Assembly (NCBI GenBank): GCA_002710685.1
Contig: PALD01000069.1
Location: 1-64,000 of the forward strand
DNA: 64,000 nucleotides
Origin: Cytophagaceae bacterium
Lineage (GTDB): Bacteria > Bacteroidota > Bacteroidia > Flavobacteriales > Flavobacteriaceae
Direction of reading: 5' to 3'
Shown here one piece after another: positions 8,267 to 17,500 of this stretch. Under the pieces are notes generated by a model. The model was not told where the DNA came from, ran no database searches, and was given only the letters and a program-made list of their open reading frames with translations. The number at the start of each line of letters is the position of its first letter. The stretch's first letter is position 1. The translations under genes and the position numbers were made by a program.

Positions 8267-9533
8267 GAGAAATGGGTTTGAAATGCATGGAATGATGTTT
8301 TTTCTTAAGTTGAAAATATGAGATGATGACTATGATTGACCCAAAAACCGCCAATCCATACGCACCGTTGATAAAGAAGCGAAGCCATGAAATCTGGCTC
8401 ATGCCAAAATTTTTATAAAGCAATACCGTCATGCTCCCCAGATATCCAAATGCATCAGCCAGGTAAATGAGAAAACCTGCATTACCGTTTATACGGAAGG
8501 CGGCGATAAACCTATCAAAAAACAAGGCATTGAACGGGACGTAACATATATAGAGCCCAAAGCCCGTGATAACCATCCATAAAAAGGGACTTAAGAGTTG
8601 TGCTTGCAATAAAAAAGTTGCTAATCCAAGAGATAAAGTGCCAATCAATAAAATCCCATGATAGGTCAACAGTGCCTTGAGGTTATCTTTTACCGCATAA
8701 ACAGTTCCCAGGATGATCAATACAAGTATGGCCACAAAGATTTCAGAAGAACTATACACCGAAATATCTCCTACATAACCCAGGGAATCCCAAAGCTCCC
8801 GGGCATAATTGTCCCTTAAATCCCTAAATGCCGTAAGAGCCGTGTAGAAAGCAATAAGCAGTGTGAGCGGCATCAAGAAGCGCTTGATGACGCTGCGCCT
8901 TTCCCTCTTGTTCATGGGTAGGCGCTCTACCCTCAGCTCCTTATCTTCTTCAGTGGGTGCAGGTATGGTCTCTAACAAATAGGCAAAAAACAGCAACGGT
9001 AAAATAAAAAGTGCGCCGGTTACTGCCGGCATCCAGAATTGTGAAACACCCCACGTTGCCATGGTAAACAAACCTATGGATTTTACAACCCCACTAGATA
9101 CAATAAAACTAGTGCATAGAAGTACACCCATGATCTCGGTAAACTTGCGGCCTTCAAGGTAAGAAAAAACTATACCCCATATCATACCCAGGGGTAAGCC
9201 ATTGAAGAACATGAATATACAGTTGTAAGGCGTAGGTGTGGTCGCAAAGCATATCAGGGAAATTTCGGCAACGGATATTAGCCCTAAAAGATAGGTGAGC
9301 CTTTGACTGGTCTTTAATTCACTAATGATCTTGACCCCTATACACTTTGAAAGCATATACCCCAGGACCTGCGCTATTATCAACACTATTTTATAATCTA
9401 TCCCCCATAGCTCAAGGTCATCAAATGTAGCTACGGCAAAAGGTTTCCTGAAGGCATACATACAGAAATATGTACCAAATGCCGCTAGGGAGGCCCTGCT
9501 TATAAGTCTTAAGTCGTTAGTCCTGATTTTCAT
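8250..9533 (-). CDS. DUF5690 family permease, MFS/organophosphate-antiporter-like
   Basis: A 427-residue polytopic membrane protein with about 12 hydrophobic segments. The start YFCMYAFRKPFAV followed by GYMLSKCIGVKIISE resembles the TM1-TM2 signature of the organophosphate:phosphate antiporters (GlpT, UhpT), where the Arg helps bind phosphate. I infer transport of a phosphonate or phosphate ester across the inner membrane, supported by the neighbouring oxidoreductase and phosphonatase genes. Family members are annotated only as DUF5690. The stop overlaps the next start. A 142-bp gap upstream could hold its own promoter. Confidence 0.75.
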   Translation of the reverse strand: MKIRTNDLRLISRASLAAFGTYFCMYAFRKPFAVATFDDLELWGIDYKIVLIIAQVLGYMLSKCIGVKIISELKTSQRLTYLLGLISVAEISLICFATTPTPYNCIFMFFNGLPLGMIWGIVFSYLEGRKFTEIMGVLLCTSFIVSSGVVKSIGLFTMATWGVSQFWMPAVTGALFILPLLFFAYLLETIPAPTEEDKELRVERLPMNKRERRSVIKRFLMPLTLLIAFYTALTAFRDLRDNYARELWDSLGYVGDISVYSSSEIFVAILVLIILGTVYAVKDNLKALLTYHGILLIGTLSLGLATFLLQAQLLSPFLWMVITGFGLYICYVPFNALFFDRFIAAFRINGNAGFLIYLADAFGYLGSMTVLLYKNFGMSQISWLRFFINGAYGLAVFGSIIVIISYFQLKKKHHSMHFKPISHEQKI

Positions 9534-9675
9534 GCTGAAGAATAAACCAGCTGAGAAAATTTGGCGTCCCAGCCGGTTTCAATAAATCTAAATACTCTCT
9601 TTTAATGATAAACAAATATGAAGATATATTTACAAATAGTAAAAATTAAAAACAAATTATTTACTTATTGTAAAA

Positions 9676-10725
9676 TTATTTTAAGATGCTCATTATACGT
9701 TCAGCAACTGATGTGGTGTGTAACTGTTCTTCTTGAGTTGCTTCTCCCATTTTTTTAGCCTGAGCTCCCAGAACTATCATCCAGGTTTGATCAGCCCCTT
9801 GTATATTGTTGCCATGGCTTCTCCAGGTATCCAGGGGCTGCGTACCACGACCATGGTCTGTGGTAAGTATAATGGTGGTTTTATCCTTATAGTAAGGATC
9901 TGACTGAACAAAATACCAGAGTTCTTTTAAGAACGCATCAGCATCATGCGCAGCATTGAGGTATTTGTCATATTTGCCCTGATGTGCAAAATCATCAGTT
10001 TCATCATTTGCAATATATACCATATCAGGATGCTGCTGTTTCATATATTCTAGTGCATAATAGTCAGTAAACACATCCAGGCGTGCAGAATTTCCAAATG
10101 GGCTTGGTGTCTTTTCTTCCATCCTGTTGATGAGCTTCTCACTGTAACTGGCCTTGCTTTGCTGGTTATCTACATAGCCGGCATTAACATGAACACCGCT
10201 GCGCTTATCATTGATGATGTATGGAAAAACATCCCAACTGGCAAATGCCACAACTTTGTCTTTGTACCTGGGCATTTGGTTTAACTTTTCCAGGATGGTT
10301 GTATTGGGATTGTAGATTTTGTCATTGCTCGTGATGTTCTTGTCATCTGCCTTACCGGTAAGGATTTCATTATAGCCCGGATAAGAGAACCACATACCAT
10401 TGGTAAGGTTGAACTTGCTACCTTTTTCACGGTTACCATGAATTTCTCCCACCCCTATACCTTCGGTCCAGATGAACGGCATCAAGGTTTCACGACGTTC
10501 TTGAGCAGATTCTTTCCAGAATTGTTGTTTTAAGGCCGTTGTGTCTTCTACATATTTTTCATTTGTGATCAACTGCGCATCAGCACCGGTAAAAAGTTCT
10601 TGCCAGCGGTAGCCATCTAGGGTCATGAGGATGACCTTTTGGTCATTTTTTGATTGAGCCTGTACTGTTTTGCTTTTGGCGAAAGCCATAAAAATTAGAA
10701 TAAGGCAAAGGATTGATTTTTTCAT
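9676..10725 (-). CDS. Secreted alkaline-phosphatase-superfamily hydrolase
   Basis: A 349-residue protein with a signal peptide (MKKSILCLILIFMAFAKSKTVQAQ). The AlkP/phosphodiesterase fold is seen in VILMTLDGYRWQELFTGAD (first metal Asp and likely nucleophile Thr), DETDDFAHQGKYD, and the metal pair TTDHGRG and SHG. Related enzymes hydrolyse phosphodiesters, phosphoesters, sulfates or phosphonoacetate in the periplasm. In this locus it could free aminoethylphosphonate from a lipid or glycan imported by SusCD; this role is inference. The 200-bp gap to SusD and 142-bp gap to the permease suggest a separate or internal transcript. The recurring 14-mer lies in its signal-peptide codons (10674-10687). 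Confidence 0.75.
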   Translation of the reverse strand: MKKSILCLILIFMAFAKSKTVQAQSKNDQKVILMTLDGYRWQELFTGADAQLITNEKYVEDTTALKQQFWKESAQERRETLMPFIWTEGIGVGEIHGNREKGSKFNLTNGMWFSYPGYNEILTGKADDKNITSNDKIYNPNTTILEKLNQMPRYKDKVVAFASWDVFPYIINDKRSGVHVNAGYVDNQQSKASYSEKLINRMEEKTPSPFGNSARLDVFTDYYALEYMKQQHPDMVYIANDETDDFAHQGKYDKYLNAAHDADAFLKELWYFVQSDPYYKDKTTIILTTDHGRGTQPLDTWRSHGNNIQGADQTWMIVLGAQAKKMGEATQEEQLHTTSVAERIMSILK

Positions 10726-10926
10726 TTTAAGTATGGTGTTGCGTTATTTTTTAAAGTATTTTTTAATAATGTCAAAAGCTTTTATATACCCACCCTCAAT
10801 CAATTATCAAGGGCAGGCATAATTTAAGCATATTGCTGGTGGAGTTTTACAACCGAGGCCATAATCAGAAAAATCCATTATGTTCTCTCCCGTTTCATTT
10901 TCATTTTGATCTATATGGAGAAGGTC

Positions 10927-12426
10927 TTAATCTATCAACCACATTTTTGCATTAATATCATCAGAGCCACCATATTGTGATGATAGTGCCGCATTGATGT
11001 TTGCATCATTGTTTTGGAATTCGCTTTGAGGATATTTCCACCTATTGGGTATCCTGCCCCCATTATTGTTTGATGGTCCCACATCAAATGTGGGGATACC
11101 CGTCCTACGATAGTTGAAGTAGGATTCCCTAGCAGAATTATTAAAAAAAGCGATATACTTCTGGGTCAGGATTTGCTTTAATGCCTGTGTACCGTTTGTT
11201 GTGTTATATGTTATATCATCCATGGAGAGATAGCTGTCAATAGCTGCCTGCTCCACTCCATAAAATTGCATTGAAGCAGTGATACCGGCATTATAATGTG
11301 AGGCTGCAGAGCCGCTTACCCAACCCCTGTTGATGGCCTCGGCAATGGTAAATTCCTGCTCAGCATAGCTCATAAGGATGTATGGCTCGCCAGTATAATC
11401 ATTATAATAACGCTCTTCGCTGGGGTAGGAGAGTTGTCCATTGTCTGATGCTACCTGCAATGGTCCCTGTTCCGCACCGGTTTCAGCACCCACATAGGCA
11501 TTGAGGTCCATGGGGTTATTGGCATCATACAACGCGGCGGCAGGGTCAGCTATGATATAAATCCTGGGGTCGTTTCTTTCTTTTAATAGATCTAGAAAAG
11601 TGGCCCCCATGATATTACGGTTACGGTTAAAGCCATAGTTGCCAGGATTAAAGACATAAAAGTTGTTCTGCTCATTACCATACACACGTTGCATATTATC
11701 CGCATTGCTTTCAAAAAGCGGATAGGTGCTGGGATTGTTGATGATTTCCTGAAAACGGGCAGGAACATTGAGCGCTGATGCCTTCTGGCTCAAGTTTATC
11801 AAGACCCTTAAATAAAAGGAGTTGATTGCCTTTTGCCATTTTGATAAATCCCCGTTGTAGAGGAAATCACCTTCTAGGTCGCCTGTTTCCACTTCTGTCA
11901 TAGCCGTAGTGATTAGAGTATTGGCTTCTTTTAACCACTCTAGGATTTTTGCATAGACTTCTTCTTGATTATCGTAGGCTGGCTCTTGAATGCTGTTTTC
12001 GCCCTCAGCCATGAGAGATTCATCAAGGGGTATATCTCCCACGCGCCTGGTCATATAATCATAGTAGTAAGCCTTAAGGAAAAGGGCAATGGCATTATAT
12101 TTATTCTCTGTTGATAGTCCAGCTGCCTCTTCAGCCATGGCGTTGATGTTTGCAAGCGTGTCATATTTATAATCAATCTCGCCCCAGTTATAATCCTGGT
12201 CACCATAATAATCAAATGAAATCACCCAGAACTGGTTATCTCTCTGGGCTTCGCTCCATGGGCCTTCATCATCTGCCATTTCTTTTAATACACCGGCAAG
12301 TAACATGGATGGGGGGACGCTTGTAGCCGAGTTAGGGTCGTTTTCCAACTCGTCAAAAGGTGTACATGAGACAGCAAGAACGAGTGTCATCATGATTGAC
12401 CAAAAGGTTATCGTAAACTTTTTCAT
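10927..12426 (-). CDS. SusD/RagB family outer-membrane lipoprotein (SusD-like_2)
   Basis: A 499-residue surface lipoprotein that forms the lid of a SusC barrel and captures the substrate. The signal peptide ends in the lipobox LAVSC (Cys21). The TPR-like helical body is typical of SusD-like_2 proteins, which accept sugars as well as peptides and other solutes. It follows SusC by 10 bp, so the two are co-transcribed. Nothing in the sequence identifies a sugar ligand, and no glycoside hydrolase lies in this set; the neighbouring enzymes point to a phosphorus-bearing ligand. Confidence 0.9.
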   Translation of the reverse strand: MKKFTITFWSIMMTLVLAVSCTPFDELENDPNSATSVPPSMLLAGVLKEMADDEGPWSEAQRDNQFWVISFDYYGDQDYNWGEIDYKYDTLANINAMAEEAAGLSTENKYNAIALFLKAYYYDYMTRRVGDIPLDESLMAEGENSIQEPAYDNQEEVYAKILEWLKEANTLITTAMTEVETGDLEGDFLYNGDLSKWQKAINSFYLRVLINLSQKASALNVPARFQEIINNPSTYPLFESNADNMQRVYGNEQNNFYVFNPGNYGFNRNRNIMGATFLDLLKERNDPRIYIIADPAAALYDANNPMDLNAYVGAETGAEQGPLQVASDNGQLSYPSEERYYNDYTGEPYILMSYAEQEFTIAEAINRGWVSGSAASHYNAGITASMQFYGVEQAAIDSYLSMDDITYNTTNGTQALKQILTQKYIAFFNNSARESYFNYRRTGIPTFDVGPSNNNGGRIPNRWKYPQSEFQNNDANINAALSSQYGGSDDINAKMWLID

Positions 12427-12436
12427 TGCTTGTATT

Positions 12437-15400
12437 TTAGAATTTGATATTTAGGTTGATACCATAACTTTTTACGGTAGGTGTTTGTAGTGGTGATGAG
12501 CTTTCATCAACAAACTGGTCAAGATCAATATTCTTGTTCTTTGAGAAATAGATCAAATCCCTGCCCACAAATGAAACAGACGCTTGATTGATGAATATGT
12601 CCTCTAGCATGCTTTGTGGAAAATTATAGGTCAACGTCAATTCACGTAGCTTAAAGAATGTCTTGTCGATAAGGTTTGCCGCTACCTGCCCGTGATAGGA
12701 TTTTGCATAATCCTGATAATAGATTGCAGTGGTATTAGGCGAGAATGTCCGGGTGTCAGAAATCACATTGCCCTCACCATCCCTGATGAGTTCTCCACCG
12801 CTTACGACCACACCTTCAACAATATATGATTTTACTCCTTGAACATCGTTAGCCCTTTCTGGGGTGTCACTATCTGGATGCCTACCACTTTGCCATAGTT
12901 TTTGATTGACGTAATTGTTGATTTTTCCTCCATAGCGCCCATCAAAAGTAAAATTGAGTGTCCAGTTTTTATAGGTGAGGGCATTACGGATTCCCGCGGC
13001 CCAGTCTGGCGTCCTGTATCCTGCAAGCCTTTGATAAGGGTCAACCACAGGTTTGCCATCATCACCCACGATGAGCTGACCATCGCTTGTTCTCATGAAG
13101 TCATTGATGTAATACGGGTCGTAGCGGTCACCTACATTGATTCTTCCTATATTGTTGATAGTCTCGCCGCTGGTATTATCAGTATATACTTTTTCTAGAA
13201 ATTCCTTGTATGTAGACCAGTTGATACCTATGTTCCATTCAAAATTGTCATTGCGCACGGGCGTAACATCAAGTGCAACCTCAAACCCCTTTGTCTTTGT
13301 GGTGATCCCATTTTCTTTTTTACCAGAATATCCACTTGCCAGCGAATAGTTAAGGTTGAATATACCAGGGCCGTTCTTGTTTTCATAATATGTGGCATTG
13401 ATACCTAGGCGATTGCTAAAAAGATTTGATTCTAGACCAAACTCTGTTGAAGAGTTATATGCAGGTTCTAAATTGGGATTTGACAGGATGCTGTTGACAT
13501 AGGCCCAGTTATACGTCCTGCCCCCTATGGTAAATGGGGAACCCAGGTTATATGTGTCCTGATTGCTGTAAATACTGGTAAGTGATGTTCCTACTTTTGC
13601 ATATGAAGCCCGCAGCTTGAGAAAGTTCACTTCTTTAGGCATGTTAAAAATGCTGCTCATCACACCACTTAGAGCAACTGATGGATAGAAAAAAGCATTG
13701 TTGCCACTGGGCAGTCTCGAGTCTTTCTCGTAGCGTCCCGTAAGGCCTAGATACACATAATCTTTGTACGATAAATCCGCGGAAGCGTAACCGCTATAGG
13801 TTTCATAATGTGTGCGGTAATTATTGGGCTGTACCGGTGTTTGAGAATTGCTCAAAGTATACAGGCCCGGTACAATGAGATAGTCAGTTGATGCATACAG
13901 GTATTTTGTCTTGTTTATATCAAGGTTTGCCCCTATAAGTGCTTTGATACCAAAATCACCAAAATCATTCTCATAGTTCAACATTACGTCTGAGTAGCTT
14001 TTCAGGCTATAATCGTGTTGTTCTTTATAGTCACCTTGAGCTTTTTCCCTGCCGTATGTAGTTGCTGAGTAAGGAAATTTTTCATCTTGAATAAGGTTGC
14101 TTACGGCCACGTTAGAGCGCAACACGACATTAAATTTGTCTGTAAATCTGTGCGTAAGGCTCAACTGTCCTGTATAGTCATTCTTGTAATATCCCCTTAA
14201 CCATTCGTAGGCCATGAAGTAGGGGTTGTTATATCGGGTATATTCAAAATTTACCTGTTGTAGGCCTTCTTTACCTTCTTGCCAGTAGTCTCTTAAATCC
14301 CTGATATCCCAGTCTGCACCCCCCCATATAAGTATGTTATAGATATAACTGTTGGGGCCATATTGTACATTGGGATTGTTTGGAGACGTTTGAAAATTGA
14401 AGTTTGTGTATCCATTGACTTCTGTCTTGTCGCTAAATTTGAAATTTCCCGATAGGTTGTAGTTGAAGATATTGAGGCGAGTATTAGGGTTGATACCTTT
14501 TTGATAGGTATGTGATGTTGAAAACCTGATGTTGCCCTTGTCAAAATTAGAAGCCACGGTGAGGTTGTTTGTCTCAAGAAAACCGTTTTCCATAAAATTG
14601 GTAAAGTTATCCTTACCCCTTGCTAGCCATGGAGTGGGGATCCTGTTTCCTTCTGCGTCAAGCGGACTATCATATTGAGGAATAAGTTGCCCCTCAAACC
14701 TTGGTCCCCATTGATCATAATCAGCATCATTGATACCACCACCTTTACCATCAACAAAGGCATAGTTGCCATATGAACCCGGGCCATAAGAACTCTGTAC
14801 TTCTGGGATGGCATTATAGCCTGCCTGGAGTATAGAGCTGTTATTGTATTCAATCACAAAACCCCTTCCATTGCCAGTTCCTCTTTTTGTGGTGATCTGT
14901 ATGGCTCCATTTGCACCATCAGCACCATAAAGCGCTGCCGCGTTAGCACCTTTTAACACGGTTACCGTTTCAATATCATCTGGACTTATGTTATAGCTAT
15001 CAGTGCCCAAGGGAACACCATCTACCACAATGAGCGGTCTTTTGCCCCGTAAGGAAATATTGGGCATTTTAAAAAACTCTGGACTTTGTGCGATGATTAG
15101 ACCAGAGACTTTACCTGAAAGACTGTTCACAAAGTTTACGTCCCTAGCTTTATTGAGCTCACCATCAACTTCCTGTACGGAGTAGCCTATACGTTTCTTT
15201 TCTTTCTTGATGCCCAGGGCGGTAATGACCACTTCATCAAGACCTTCAGCATCTTCTTGAAGAATGACTTCTATGGTGGTCTTACCTGTAATATCAACTT
15301 CCTGGGTCGTAAAACCCACAAAACTGATTGTCAAAAGCTGATTGTCAGAAGGAACTGATAGGGAGAAGTTGCCTTCAAAATCTGTTATCGTACCAATGCT

Positions 15401-15544
15401 GGTCCCCTTGACCATCACCGTCGCACCAGGTAAGGGAAGTGAATTGACATCAAGTACCTTTCCTTTTACCGAATTTTCCTGCCCATGAAGCAGGCTAGAA
15501 AAAAGACAGAAACACAGTAATGTTATCTGGTAGATTGTTTTCAT
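12437..15544 (-). CDS. SusC/RagA family TonB-linked outer-membrane transporter
   Basis: A 1035-residue TonB-dependent barrel. In order: signal peptide (residues 1-21), a CarboxypepD_reg-like domain (about 25-100, GKVLDVNSLPLPGATVMVKG), the plug with the SusC signature (LRGKRPLIVVDGVPL, then ETVTVLKGANAAALYGADGA), and the beta-barrel ending in YGINLNIKF. It imports ligands handed over by the SusD lid, powered by TonB. It is the first gene of the leftward set. No anti-sigma/ECF pair lies beside it, so control probably depends on the XRE-cupin regulator at the far end or on phosphate status. Confidence 0.92.
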   Translation of the reverse strand: MKTIYQITLLCFCLFSSLLHGQENSVKGKVLDVNSLPLPGATVMVKGTSIGTITDFEGNFSLSVPSDNQLLTISFVGFTTQEVDITGKTTIEVILQEDAEGLDEVVITALGIKKEKKRIGYSVQEVDGELNKARDVNFVNSLSGKVSGLIIAQSPEFFKMPNISLRGKRPLIVVDGVPLGTDSYNISPDDIETVTVLKGANAAALYGADGANGAIQITTKRGTGNGRGFVIEYNNSSILQAGYNAIPEVQSSYGPGSYGNYAFVDGKGGGINDADYDQWGPRFEGQLIPQYDSPLDAEGNRIPTPWLARGKDNFTNFMENGFLETNNLTVASNFDKGNIRFSTSHTYQKGINPNTRLNIFNYNLSGNFKFSDKTEVNGYTNFNFQTSPNNPNVQYGPNSYIYNILIWGGADWDIRDLRDYWQEGKEGLQQVNFEYTRYNNPYFMAYEWLRGYYKNDYTGQLSLTHRFTDKFNVVLRSNVAVSNLIQDEKFPYSATTYGREKAQGDYKEQHDYSLKSYSDVMLNYENDFGDFGIKALIGANLDINKTKYLYASTDYLIVPGLYTLSNSQTPVQPNNYRTHYETYSGYASADLSYKDYVYLGLTGRYEKDSRLPSGNNAFFYPSVALSGVMSSIFNMPKEVNFLKLRASYAKVGTSLTSIYSNQDTYNLGSPFTIGGRTYNWAYVNSILSNPNLEPAYNSSTEFGLESNLFSNRLGINATYYENKNGPGIFNLNYSLASGYSGKKENGITTKTKGFEVALDVTPVRNDNFEWNIGINWSTYKEFLEKVYTDNTSGETINNIGRINVGDRYDPYYINDFMRTSDGQLIVGDDGKPVVDPYQRLAGYRTPDWAAGIRNALTYKNWTLNFTFDGRYGGKINNYVNQKLWQSGRHPDSDTPERANDVQGVKSYIVEGVVVSGGELIRDGEGNVISDTRTFSPNTTAIYYQDYAKSYHGQVAANLIDKTFFKLRELTLTYNFPQSMLEDIFINQASVSFVGRDLIYFSKNKNIDLDQFVDESSSPLQTPTVKSYGINLNIKF

Positions 15545-16111
15545 TAGTGATTGAATGTTTATTAATAGTAAATTTTATACCACAAAATAAATCATATATT
15601 CACTATATGTAAACTTTTGAAATTTAAGAAATCATTAATCATTTTAATTTAAAATGGGGGTTATAACGATTTCTTAGAGGTAAAAAAGGGATTTCTTAAC
15701 AATTAATTGAGATTTAAAATACATCAGGTATACGTGCAAAATTGAGGTGACGCTCGGGAGCTCCTTAAAATATTTAGTAAAACCGGGGCTATCCAGAAAT
15801 TCAAAGCAGTAAAAGAGTTGGCTTTCGCCAAAAAACATCAATCTTTATTCCGCTTCTAATTATTTTTAATAGCATCAATGAGCGATCTAAATAATAAAAT
15901 CAGCGTCCAACTGCTTTGTTATCTTAAAGATACGGGGCGTGTGGCCCTTTGGCGTAAGCCAAAGGCATTGAGTTGGAATTTTATGTTCTATTATACCGGA
16001 AGTGTTCTTTATCAATACCCATGGGAATCATACATATTCACAGAGGCACAATATGTAGGTCATGATTCATAAGGAACATGGTCATGAAACCTTAATCCCT
16101 ATGTCAACGTA
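15545..16111. other. Intergenic stretch between susC and the efflux operon
   Basis: The left half is the susC control region (AT-rich). At 15820-15833 is an exact copy of the 14-mer GGCTTTCGCCAAAA. At 15946-15965 a perfect 8-bp hairpin (CCTTTGGC-GTAA-GCCAAAGG) is present. A 64-codon frame at 15878-16072 spans this hairpin, has no recognisable features and is not called as a gene. Confidence 0.5.
15593..15609. promoter_or_regulatory. Inverted repeat upstream of susC, possible operator
   Basis: CATATA (15593-15598), spacer TTCAC, TATATG (15604-15609) lies 49 bp before the susC start in an AT-rich control region. A dimeric regulator such as the XRE-cupin protein could bind it. I did not find an equally good copy upstream of the regulator gene itself. 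Confidence 0.3.
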
Positions 16112-17500
16112 TTAAAACTGGGTGGTCAGTTTAAGGAGCGAGGCCATGCTCTTGACATATTTAACGGCCAGGCTTATCTCCTTGATACGTGCTGAGATAT
16201 AATAGTTTTCCCTACTGTTTACCAGGAATAATGAACTGTCTCCCAGTTCAAACTTTCGACGTTCTGCGGTCACAAGGGAGGCATAATCCTCCACCAGGGC
16301 ACCCATCTTTTCCCCTTGGCTTCTATAAGATACAATCTCGTTTTGCAGGGAGGTCAACTTATTCTTTATTTCCACATTGGCATGGAGCAGGTCATATCTG
16401 GAGTTTTGCAGCTGTATCCTGGCGAGTTGCAGGTCCCCGCGTTCTTTTCGCAAGAACAGGGGTACACTCAGTTTTAACCCAAACTTATAATTATCAGTAT
16501 CGAGTCTTTGCCATTCTTCCGGTTGCTCCATTAAAAAGTTATAGCTTAGGTCAAGGTCTGGTAAAAGCTTGTTGAGCCTTAGTTTACGTTCTACCTCCAT
16601 CATCTGTACATCATATTCCAGTGACCTGATCTTGGGGTTTTGATCTAAAGTGGGTATGGCAAGTATTTCACTTGCTATCCACAAGCTGTTAACCTCGGTG
16701 ATCAGTTCTTGATTGGGCATTACCCGGGGCGTGATTTCCAGGGGGATGTTGTTTTCTGCCCACAGGTAGTTGGATAGTTTAAGGGATGCCTTGAGGTAAT
16801 CCAGTTGAGCCTGCTGCAATGCGATGGCGCGGTTCTCCCTGTTGATGTTTGCCTCCAGGGTGTCCACGGCGGGCTTGTCACCAGCCTCAAATTGCTTGCG
16901 CACGGAGCGTAAGGTAAAATCGGCATTCGCTAAAAAATCCTCGTAAAGGTTCAGTTCTTGAAAAGCGGCATACCACTCAAAGTAGGCCACGGCGGCATCA
17001 TATAGAACCTCGGCCGCCCGGAGGTCCCTTTTCAGTTCTGTTTGCTCCCGGTAGATTTTTGCCTGGCGCAGGGTGGCCATGCGCTCGCTCATGAAGATGC
17101 CATTGGTCACGTCCAGGGTAATCCCGGCAGAATATAGCCCATCTTGGGGCACGGTGTTTTGCGGGTTGAGGTAATAGCCGGAATTTTGTTCATATTTTGC
17201 GTTAAGCTCAAGACCATAGTATGTGGGCACCTTGAAGGCCGCACCAAAAATAGTATAGTATTCAGTGCCCTTGTAGTTTTTTTCAGCAAGGTCTGCCTGA
17301 ACCTTGGGGTCAAACCCTCCACGGGCTTTCATGAGCTTAAAGCTTCCTTCATCAACCACGAGGCCAGCCTGTTTTACCAGGGGGTGATATGTTTTTACGA
17401 TGGCAAGGTACTCCGCAAATTCCAGGTTGAGCGTATCCTGTTCCTGCGCGTGACCCAGTTGTGCCAGGAGGACAATAAGTAATATTACTAGTCTTCTCAT
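16112..17500 (-). CDS. TolC-family outer-membrane efflux protein
   Basis: A 462-residue outer-membrane exit duct of a tripartite exporter. The ATG at 17500 gives a clean signal peptide (MRRLVILLIVLLAQLGHAQ) and overlaps the HlyD stop by four bases (ATGA). The longer open frame to 17575 only adds shadow sequence. The body shows the two repeated OEP halves: long helical segments such as LRAAEVLYDAAVAYFEWYAAFQELNLYEDFL and a second set near IQLQNSRYDLLHANVEIKNKL. It is the last gene of the TetR-ABC-HlyD-TolC operon and presumably works with those proteins only. Confidence 0.9.
   Translation of the reverse strand: MRRLVILLIVLLAQLGHAQEQDTLNLEFAEYLAIVKTYHPLVKQAGLVVDEGSFKLMKARGGFDPKVQADLAEKNYKGTEYYTIFGAAFKVPTYYGLELNAKYEQNSGYYLNPQNTVPQDGLYSAGITLDVTNGIFMSERMATLRQAKIYREQTELKRDLRAAEVLYDAAVAYFEWYAAFQELNLYEDFLANADFTLRSVRKQFEAGDKPAVDTLEANINRENRAIALQQAQLDYLKASLKLSNYLWAENNIPLEITPRVMPNQELITEVNSLWIASEILAIPTLDQNPKIRSLEYDVQMMEVERKLRLNKLLPDLDLSYNFLMEQPEEWQRLDTDNYKFGLKLSVPLFLRKERGDLQLARIQLQNSRYDLLHANVEIKNKLTSLQNEIVSYRSQGEKMGALVEDYASLVTAERRKFELGDSSLFLVNSRENYYISARIKEISLAVKYVKSMASLLKLTTQF

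Noticed and set aside
10927-15544. Idea that the SusCD pair belongs to a polysaccharide utilisation locus with the GH43 gene
   Set aside because: The GH43 gene is about 9 kb away beyond two unrelated operons, and no glycosidase adjoins susCD.
15878-16072. 64-codon plus-strand frame between susC and the efflux operon
   Set aside because: Contains a strong hairpin, no recognisable domain, no promoter or terminator support.
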